Assembly: GCF_946902905.1 (NCBI RefSeq)
Contig: NZ_OX336385.1
Location: forward strand, 930,001 to 994,000
Reading direction: 5' to 3'
Source of the DNA: Streptococcus sp. Marseille-Q6470
GTDB taxonomy: Bacteria; Bacillota; Bacilli; Lactobacillales; Streptococcaceae
DNA length: 64,000 nt
Below the pieces are notes generated by a model, which ran no database searches, was not told the DNA's origin, and was given only the letters and a program-made list of their open reading frames with translations. A program made the translations under genes and the position numbers. This document shows, one piece after another, positions 58,398-64,000 of this stretch (position 1 is the first letter of the stretch; the number at the start of each line of letters is the position of its first letter).

Positions 58398-59893
58398 TAT
58401 TTGCCTCCTTTCTCTGTCAACTTAATACGTGGGTCAATAATTGTCATCCAAATATCCCCAATTAAGTAAGAGAAGATTGAGACGCAAGTAAAGATGAAAA
58501 CTAGACCAACAACCATGTTATTATTTGACGCTTTTACAGAGTCAATCAACATTTTACCCATACCTGGGAAGGCGAAGACTGTTTCAGTAAGAGTAGCTCC
58601 ACCAATAACACCGATAATAGAACCTGGAATACCTGAAACGAGCGGTACCATAGCATTTTTAAAGATGTGTTTGTTTGAAATTTCTTTCTCAGAAAGACCT
58701 TTTGCACGTGCAAAACGAACAAAGTCTTGTGATTGTAAGTCAATCATGTAACGACGAATCCAGATAGCCAAACCAGGAGCACCAAGTAAACCAAGAATAA
58801 CTGCAGGTAGTACATATGAACGCCAGTCTCCAGCACCCAAGATAGGGAATGAATCAGGGAGTCCAATTGAAGAACCAATCAAACGAATGATATAGACAAG
58901 AGCGATAGTTGGAAGAGCAAGTAAGAATGTTAAAGCTCCTGTAGAGAAACTATCAATCCAAGTATTCTTGTAACGAGCCATTGCAGAACCAAGTGGAACC
59001 GCAATCGCATACGAAATTGCAAGGCCAATCAAACCAGCAATAGCAGAACTGGTAATCATAGATGGATACTGATAGTTGCTTTCAGTAGCTGTATATGGAT
59101 CACCTTTACCGTAGTTCGCTACTTCACGTGCATCCGCCTGACTTGGTGATTTATAAGTTCTTGTGTAGATATTGACTGATGAAGTTTTCTTCCCAGTTGG
59201 GAATTGAACTTCAGAAGTCTTGGTTTGTCCTTGACCTTGTGTGATAACTTGAAGAACAGGAGTATTGGCATAAGTTGGGTAAGAATCTCCTAAGTTCAAG
59301 TTCACAAAGTTCTGATGAACAAATGGGAACTGACTGTTGAAGTACAAGAGGTATTTATGTTTAGTCCCTGAACCTACCAAAGACCATCCAATCGCTGGAT
59401 CGTTTTCAAAACGCAAATAACGCTCTAAGTTAGGATTTTCTGGGTCTTGAATCTTGTTTGTATGGTCAATATCAAGCAAGTTTGCATAGAATTTGAACAC
59501 ACGCTCGAAAATAGGGATTTCACGAGTAGCATAGAATTGACCGCTCTCTGTAAACTCACCTAAAGTCCAACCGTTCCCAAGTTGTTGGATGTATTTTTCA
59601 TAGATAGCTTTATTTGTATCATTTGCATCTACTGTAACAGAAGGGTCAATGCTACTAGCTTTTTCCTGCAACTCTTTTGTATCGTAATATTCGATATAAC
59701 CCATACGCTCATAAACGGTATTTTCATAGTTATCGCGTTTATCAGCTGTAGTTGCAATTTTATTGTAGTTAGTATCTTGTTTGAAGATCAACTTCCGTGG
59801 AACCATCGTATAGATGATTGTGTAAATCAAGGTCGTTACTAAAAAGATAGAAACTAACGACCGCAAGATACGCATAAAAACATATTTTTTCAT
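58397..59893 (-). CDS. amiC: Oligopeptide ABC transporter permease AmiC (OppB)
   Basis: 498 residues, longer than classical OppB because of a ~170-residue extracellular insertion after the first helix (about 35-270). The C-terminal part has five membrane segments and the EAA loop [10 protein letters not shown] near 390. This long form is typical of streptococcal AmiC. It is separated from amiA by 65 bases that include an attenuator-like hairpin. Confidence 0.95.
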   Translation of the reverse strand: MKKYVFMRILRSLVSIFLVTTLIYTIIYTMVPRKLIFKQDTNYNKIATTADKRDNYENTVYERMGYIEYYDTKELQEKASSIDPSVTVDANDTNKAIYEKYIQQLGNGWTLGEFTESGQFYATREIPIFERVFKFYANLLDIDHTNKIQDPENPNLERYLRFENDPAIGWSLVGSGTKHKYLLYFNSQFPFVHQNFVNLNLGDSYPTYANTPVLQVITQGQGQTKTSEVQFPTGKKTSSVNIYTRTYKSPSQADAREVANYGKGDPYTATESNYQYPSMITSSAIAGLIGLAISYAIAVPLGSAMARYKNTWIDSFSTGALTFLLALPTIALVYIIRLIGSSIGLPDSFPILGAGDWRSYVLPAVILGLLGAPGLAIWIRRYMIDLQSQDFVRFARAKGLSEKEISNKHIFKNAMVPLVSGIPGSIIGVIGGATLTETVFAFPGMGKMLIDSVKASNNNMVVGLVFIFTCVSIFSYLIGDIWMTIIDPRIKLTEKGGK

Positions 59894-59916
59894 ATTATTT
59901 CCTTTAAAATCCCAAA

Positions 59917-59946
59917 AGAACCTTCTCCTTTTGGAGAGAAAGTTCT
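59917..59946 (-). terminator. Attenuator-like hairpin between amiA and amiC
   Basis: On the minus strand AGAAC..TCTCTCC and GGAGAAGGTTCT form an imperfect stem with a four-base loop. The T run is poor (TTTTGGGATTTT). It probably lowers but does not stop read-through, so the binding protein is made in excess. Confidence 0.6.
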
Positions 59947-59958
59947 AATGAGCATTAT

Positions 59959-61938
59959 TTATTTCACGTGGCTCGCTAATTCTTTTTGAGCTTTCTCGTT
60001 TGATTCAGCTTTTTCTTTGAGCCATTTTTCACGAGCTTCTTTGTACTCTTTAGCAGTTACAGTGTTCGCTTGCAATTTAAGATATTTGAAGTAAACATCT
60101 GAACCTTTATCACCAGATTGAGTATAAGATGCTGAGAATGGTACTACGCGAGAAATGATTGGTGCTGCTCCTGAAGAAGACATAGCTGGAAGGAAGAGTG
60201 AGCTATCTGTCAACCAAGCTTGAGCTGCTGCATATTTCTCATAACGTTTATTAAGATCGGTTGTTTCACTAGCTGCATCATCAACTAATTTGTCATAATC
60301 ATTCAAACCAACTTGAGCAACCGCTGGGTTTGATGGATTATCATAGCCCATGTAGGACTTAGTTGTTTCACTATTAGTTGTTTTCAAGATGTCAAGGTAT
60401 GTTGATGGATCATCATAGTCTGGATTCCATCCAACAGCACCTGAAAGGTCCCAATCTTCTGCTGCCGCACTAGCTGCGTAGTATGTAGCATTTTGTAATT
60501 CATCTGTAGTGATTTGTTGAATATCGATAACTACATTATCTGTACCCAAAGCCGTCTCAACAGATTGTTTAAATGATTGGATACGAGCGATATAGTTTTT
60601 AGATGTTTGGTCAACTGGAATATCCAAGTGGATTGGGAATTTTACACCATCTGCTTCAAGGACTTTTTTAGCTTTAGCTAGTTCTGCTTTAGCCTTATCA
60701 GCATTGTAAAGACCATCTTGAGCATCCGCAAAGTTTACGTCTTTCCATTCATCACCATAAGAAACAACTTTCTCAGTAACCAAGTCACCAAATGTCTTAT
60801 CTCCAGCAGAAACAAAGTCAGGTTTGACAAAGAGGTTACGAACAGCAAGGGCGGCTCCATCCTTACCATTTAGCTGAGCTGAATAAGCAGTACGGTCAAA
60901 AGCAAAGTTCAAAGCTTGACGGAAGTCTTTGTTAAGAAGAGCTTTCTTAGTAGAAGTCTTTTCCTCGTCAGTTGTTTTTGATGTATATTTATAACTTTGA
61001 CGGTCAATGTTAACACCTAAACCAGCAATACCAGCTCCCTGTGGGGTATAGTAGATATTATCTTTATATGTTTCTGCTACTTTAGAATAGTTTGAGCTAG
61101 TAGGGAAGAGACGTGCATAACTATATGCACCATTTGTAAAGTTACGCTCAAGTGACTCTTGGTCTGAACCATCATAGTAAGAAAGTGTTACAGTATCGAT
61201 GTGAACATTGTCTTTATCCCAATACTGATCATTCTTTGCAAATTCGATAGAAGACTTAGCTGTCAATCCCTTAAGCAAGAATGGCCCATTGTAAAGCAAT
61301 GATGTTGGATCTGTCGCCTTACCAAAGTCTTTACCTTTTGATTTTTCAAACTCTGCATTCAAAGGCCAGAAGATTCCATAAGATAATTTAGAGTTCCAGT
61401 ATGGTTCAGGTTGGTTCAATGTATATTGAAGAGTGTAATCATCAACAGCTTTAATACCTACTGCAGAAAAGTCTGTATTAGTCCCTGATAAATAGTCAGC
61501 CAATCCCTTTACAGAATTTTGTGCTAGGTAAAGAGCAGCTGATTTATTGTCGGCTGCGTGTTTCAAACCTGTAACAAAGTCATTTGCAGTTACTTCTGCA
61601 TATTCTTCACCATCAGATGTGAACCATTTTACACCTTTACGAATCTTGTATGTATATGTCAATCCATCTTGAGATACTGACCAGTCTTCAGCGACTGCAG
61701 GAGTTAGATTTCCATATTGGTCATTTGTAAAGAGACCATCGATACCATTTGAAGTAGCAACTTTTGTACTTTGTTTACCAGAAATTAGGTAGTCCAATGT
61801 TTCTGGGTCAGCAGTATAAGTATAGCCATAAGCCTTTGGTGCTTCAGCATTTGATGATTTTGAAGAACCGCAAGCTGCAAGAACGCCTGTAGCAAGTAGC
61901 GCAACACCCGCTACCGCAAGAATCCGACTTTTTTTCAT
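59959..61938 (-). CDS. amiA: Oligopeptide-binding lipoprotein AmiA
   Basis: 659 residues, SBP family 5. The lipoprotein signal L-A-T-G-V-L-A-A-C-G-S-S-K puts the lipidated Cys at about residue 23. The family motif near 60-110 (A-E-D-W-S-V-S-Q-D-G-L-T-Y-T-Y-K-I-R) follows. AmiA captures peptides at the membrane surface and delivers them to AmiCD; in streptococci this also serves peptide signalling. The promoter has a perfect extended -10, and a CodY-like box lies next to the -35. Confidence 0.97.
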   Translation of the reverse strand: MKKSRILAVAGVALLATGVLAACGSSKSSNAEAPKAYGYTYTADPETLDYLISGKQSTKVATSNGIDGLFTNDQYGNLTPAVAEDWSVSQDGLTYTYKIRKGVKWFTSDGEEYAEVTANDFVTGLKHAADNKSAALYLAQNSVKGLADYLSGTNTDFSAVGIKAVDDYTLQYTLNQPEPYWNSKLSYGIFWPLNAEFEKSKGKDFGKATDPTSLLYNGPFLLKGLTAKSSIEFAKNDQYWDKDNVHIDTVTLSYYDGSDQESLERNFTNGAYSYARLFPTSSNYSKVAETYKDNIYYTPQGAGIAGLGVNIDRQSYKYTSKTTDEEKTSTKKALLNKDFRQALNFAFDRTAYSAQLNGKDGAALAVRNLFVKPDFVSAGDKTFGDLVTEKVVSYGDEWKDVNFADAQDGLYNADKAKAELAKAKKVLEADGVKFPIHLDIPVDQTSKNYIARIQSFKQSVETALGTDNVVIDIQQITTDELQNATYYAASAAAEDWDLSGAVGWNPDYDDPSTYLDILKTTNSETTKSYMGYDNPSNPAVAQVGLNDYDKLVDDAASETTDLNKRYEKYAAAQAWLTDSSLFLPAMSSSGAAPIISRVVPFSASYTQSGDKGSDVYFKYLKLQANTVTAKEYKEAREKWLKEKAESNEKAQKELASHVK

Positions 61939-61976
61939 ATTTTTAAACTCCTCGTTTTAAATTGTGGATATTGAAG

Positions 61977-62005
61977 ATTATACCACAGTTTTTTTAAAAA
62001 GTAAA
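61977..62005 (-). promoter_or_regulatory. ami operon promoter
   Basis: On the minus strand: TTTACT (62000-62005), 17 bases ending TGG, TATAAT (61977-61982). Confidence 0.85.
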
Positions 62006-62007
62006 CG

Positions 62008-62022
62008 AATTTTCAGAATATT
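62008..62022. promoter_or_regulatory. CodY-like box upstream of amiA
   Basis: AATTTTCAGAATATT matches the CodY consensus AATTTTCWGAAAATT at 14 of 15 positions. It lies immediately upstream of the -35 element. Confidence 0.7.
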
Positions 62023-62075
62023 TTGTCGCATGTTTTTTAAACATCTGAATCTTATGTTTTCAGAAAAGAAAACTG

Positions 62076-62104
62076 TTGACGGAAAGGAATTTTCAAGGTA
62101 TAAT
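62076..62104 (+). promoter_or_regulatory. tRNA-Cys promoter
   Basis: TTGACG (62076-62081), 17 bases, TATAAT (62099-62104), 12 bases before the mature tRNA 5' end. Confidence 0.88.
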
Positions 62105-62116
62105 AATAAAAGTTAA

Positions 62117-62187
62117 GGCGGTATAGCCAAGTGGTAAGGCACGGCTCTGCAAAAGCTTGATCGTCGGTTCAAATCCGTCTACCGCCT
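62117..62187 (+). tRNA. trnC: tRNA-Cys (GCA)
   Basis: 71 bases. The acceptor stem GGCGGTA pairs with TACCGCC, followed by discriminator T. The D arm contains AGCCAAGTGGTAAGGC. The anticodon loop CTGCAAA has GCA at positions 34-36, the T arm has the GGTTCAAATCC form, and there is no long variable loop. CCA is not encoded. A single tRNA with its own promoter and terminator. Confidence 0.95.
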
Positions 62188-62198
62188 CTATAATAAAG

Positions 62199-62223
62199 AA
62201 AGACTCCTGATGGAGTCTTTTTG
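62199..62223 (+). terminator. Terminator after tRNA-Cys
   Basis: AAAGACTCC, loop TGAT, GGAGTCTTT, then TTG. It is 12 bases after the tRNA. Confidence 0.9.
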
Positions 62224-62236
62224 TTTTAATGCTTAA

Positions 62237-62270
62237 AAAAGCTTTATCAGTTTTCTCTGATAAAGCTTTT
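62237..62270. terminator. Terminator after the CorC/HlyC-type gene
   Basis: AAAAGCTTTATCAG, a six-base loop and CTGATAAAGCTTTT form a 14-bp stem. It ends the minus-strand gene and could stop plus-strand read-through too. Confidence 0.9.
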
Positions 62271-62273
62271 ATT

Positions 62274-63605
62274 TTATTCAGTTTCTTCTTCTGATTCAAG
62301 TTCTTGAATTTGAACCTTAAGCTTGGTCACACGACCATTTTTTACCTTGTCATTTGTCAATGTGATATGCTTATTGCCACTATCTAACTCATAGCTGAGT
62401 TTCTCTGATGTTGGAATGGTTCCCACACCAGTCAAATAGTAACCAGCGATGGTATCCACATCGTCACTTTCAAGCTCGACATCAAAATAATCATTGAAAT
62501 CGTTCAAATTCATTGTCCCTTGGACAATATGAGTGTCCTCGCCGATAGTATGAACATATACTTCAGCACGGTCAGTTTCATCATCAATCTCACCAACAAT
62601 CTCTTCAAGGAGATCCTCAAGTGTTACCAAACCAGCCATTCCTCCGTATTCATCAAGAAGAATAGCCATCTGTCTTTGTGAATTTCTCAATTCTTTTAAC
62701 AGATCATCCACAAAAATAGTTTCAGGTACAAAGAGGGGTTCCTGTAAAATCTTTCTCAATATGATATTGTCAAAACCATCGGTAAACCCTGCTTTAAGCA
62801 GACTCTTGGTGTGGATCAAACCAATCACGTTGTCCTTGTCATCATCATAGACAGGGATTCGAGAAAAGTTTTGTTTTAAGATACTTTCGATAATCGTCTG
62901 AGTGTCATCTTGAATATCTACCATAAAGGCATCGGTCCGAGGAACCATGACTTCACGAGCCATGAGCTCATCTAGCGAGAATATTCCTTGCAACATTTCG
63001 ATTTCATCTGCATCCAAGGTTTCTTCACTATTGGTAAGCATATACTCAATCTCATCACGAGTCATTTTTTCATCTGCATCGTCAAATGTCATCGGCGTCA
63101 AACGACTCAAGAGATTGGTTGATGCTGATAGCAACCAAACAAAGGGACTCACAATCTTACCGATAGCAATAATAAATGGTACAGTTCGGATTGCCAAAGC
63201 ATCCTTAAGATTTAGAGCAATGCGTTTAGGATAAAGTTCGCCAAAAACGATTGAAATATAGGTCAAAAAAGCAAGTGATAAGAAAGAAGCTACTGCATAC
63301 GCAGTCTCGCTATTCCCCATCCAAGAGGCTATCAATTGTCCTAGAGAGTCTGCTAGTTTAGCCCCTGACAAGATTGTAATTAAAGTAATACCAACTTGAA
63401 TGGTTGATAAAAAGTGATTTGGATTTTCAAGTACCTTTAGCAAACGGATATAGCCTTTATCACCCTCTTCAGCCTTTTGTTCAACGCGTGAGCGACTAAG
63501 CGAAACCATAGCCATCTCTGTTGCTGAGAAAAAAGCATTTAAAAAGGTCAAAACAACTAATAATACAAATTGCAGTAACAAATCCTGACTGCTCGGGTCT
63601 TCCAT
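62274..63605 (-). CDS. CNNM/CBS/CorC-type membrane protein (hemolysin C family)
   Basis: 443 residues. The CNNM (DUF21) domain with four membrane segments (about 1-195: F-F-S-A-T-E-M-A-M and G-E-L-Y-P-K-R) is followed by a CBS pair (about 215-330) and a CorC_HlyC domain (about 345-430). The linked motif is L-L-D-E-Y-G-G-M-A-G-L-V-T near 318. The family is linked to magnesium/cobalt efflux or export control; the hemolysin name is historical. An extended -10 element (TGGTATAAT, minus, 63637-63645) lies about 32 bases upstream. Confidence 0.92.
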   Translation of the reverse strand: MEDPSSQDLLLQFVLLVVLTFLNAFFSATEMAMVSLSRSRVEQKAEEGDKGYIRLLKVLENPNHFLSTIQVGITLITILSGAKLADSLGQLIASWMGNSETAYAVASFLSLAFLTYISIVFGELYPKRIALNLKDALAIRTVPFIIAIGKIVSPFVWLLSASTNLLSRLTPMTFDDADEKMTRDEIEYMLTNSEETLDADEIEMLQGIFSLDELMAREVMVPRTDAFMVDIQDDTQTIIESILKQNFSRIPVYDDDKDNVIGLIHTKSLLKAGFTDGFDNIILRKILQEPLFVPETIFVDDLLKELRNSQRQMAILLDEYGGMAGLVTLEDLLEEIVGEIDDETDRAEVYVHTIGEDTHIVQGTMNLNDFNDYFDVELESDDVDTIAGYYLTGVGTIPTSEKLSYELDSGNKHITLTNDKVKNGRVTKLKVQIQELESEEETE

Positions 63606-63636
63606 TTTCCTTCTCCTAAAAAGTATAATTGTGACT

Positions 63637-63645
63637 ATTATACCA
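63637..63645 (-). promoter_or_regulatory. Extended -10 promoter of the CorC/HlyC-type gene
   Basis: The minus strand reads TGGTATAAT. AGGAGAAGGAAA precedes the ATG. No clear -35 is seen. Confidence 0.6.
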
Positions 63646-63689
63646 TATTTTTCAACTTCTACACATTAAATTACGATTTCAGTAGCAAA

Positions 63690-63714
63690 TCCCCTATCTA
63701 AATAAGATAAGGGA
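63690..63714 (-). terminator. Terminator after the endA-like gene
   Basis: TCCCTTATCT and AGATAGGGGA pair over ten bases on the minus strand (with G-T pairs) around a five-base loop, followed by TTTG. The weak T run makes it less certain. Confidence 0.6.
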
Positions 63715-63725
63715 CTATCTATTCA

Positions 63726-64000
63726 TTAGTCTTTTGTTACGGTTACTTTGCCTGTTCGGTAGTCTAACTGAATTCCCTTTTGAACGTTAGGAATCACAAC
63801 ATTAAACTCCAATTCCCCGTCAGATGATTTGGCTTCAATCTGAGATGCAGAAGGGACCAAATCTTCTTCTGTTGCGTAGAGCAATGTGACACGGTAACGA
63901 ACGCGTTTGTTTTGATCCAAGGCTTTTCGAACTAAACTTTCATAGTAGTTTTGTCCCGTTGAATCTTCTGCGCGTGCTTGATTGGCCCAGGCCGTTTGTA
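63726..64000 (-). CDS. endA: DNA/RNA non-specific endonuclease (EndA-like), C-terminal part
   Basis: The frame is open from the TAA at 63726 to the window edge, giving the last 91 codons. It starts [11 protein letters not shown] and continues [23 protein letters not shown]. This matches the end of the streptococcal EndA competence nuclease, as does the closing beta strand [10 protein letters not shown]. EndA degrades one strand during DNA uptake and also attacks extracellular DNA. The catalytic DRGH motif lies outside the window, so activity cannot be checked. A TTG near 63920 could look like a short gene start, but the frame continues upstream. Confidence 0.85.
   Translation of the reverse strand, partial: QTAWANQARAEDSTGQNYYESLVRKALDQNKRVRYRVTLLYATEEDLVPSASQIEAKSSDGELEFNVVIPNVQKGIQLDYRTGKVTVTKD

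Noticed and set aside
63726..63920. A separate 64-residue gene starting with TTG at 63920
   Set aside because: The frame continues without a stop to the window edge and matches the end of an EndA-like nuclease.

Overview
The window is a stretch of streptococcal chromosome, most likely from the Streptococcus mitis/oralis group. The evidence is the hrcA-grpE-dnaK, glnRA, rsmH-ftsL-pbp2x-mraY, sul-type folate, scp and amiACDEF blocks, a nested BOX element, YSIRK/LPxTG surface glycosidases and an AT-rich sequence with many extended -10 (TGnTATAAT) promoters. Pbp2x and EndoD have the mitis-group layout but many residue differences from what I recall of the pneumococcal proteins, so an oralis-like relative seems more likely than S. 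pneumoniae itself. No phage, plasmid, transposase or CRISPR array is present. Apart from the repeats, this is a core chromosome with two large surface glycosidases as the main accessory features.

Layout. 1-4600: a cut DJ-1/PfpI gene, then dnaK, grpE and hrcA read leftward from a promoter lying between two CIRCE operators. 4598-6110: a PadR regulator with two DUF2812 genes. 6111-8520: glnA and glnR with a GlnR box, and a small FUSC-type membrane protein. 8570-13140: mraY, pbp2x, ftsL and rsmH (cell division and wall synthesis). 13207-23340: uvrC, a membrane-anchored matrixin, an EstA-type esterase, RNase J2, a secreted LysM-CHAP protein, recJ, an Rrf2 regulator and a phosphoesterase. 23485-27956: UspA (+), a HAD-MazG-like fusion (-), L-asparaginase (+), ccpA (-) and DUF960 (+). 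27990-32935: a membrane protein downstream of folB/K, folE, folC and folP. 33033-34414: a bidirectional terminator module and pgk. 34648-39375: EndoD-type GH85 endoglycosidase. 39673-43173: a Na/Pi cotransporter (+), a small immunity-like protein, pepA and a second terminator module that has been split by a BOX element. 43172-48881: the nine-gene murI-rdgB-yfcE-cbpB-xerD-like-scpA-scpB-rluB-yidD block, with overlapping or closely spaced genes. 49088-54860: a YneF-type protein and a 1738-residue GH95 alpha-fucosidase (+). 54942-55303: two translationally coupled tiny genes of unknown function. 55458-61938: the ami oligopeptide permease. 62117-64000: tRNA-Cys, a CorC/HlyC-type protein and the 3' end of a DNA-entry nuclease gene (endA-like).

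How it fits together. Many control sites are readable: CIRCE for HrcA, a GlnR box, a CodY-like box at amiA, a cre site over the ccpA promoter, and cre sites in the leaders of both EndoD and the GH95 fucosidase. CcpA is encoded in this window, so host-glycan degradation by these two cell-wall-anchored enzymes is probably carbon-catabolite controlled. CodY control of amiA would tie peptide uptake to amino-acid status. The least explained items are the 54/66-residue gene pair, the structured grpE-dnaK spacer, and the two copies of a terminator module that record a BOX insertion.
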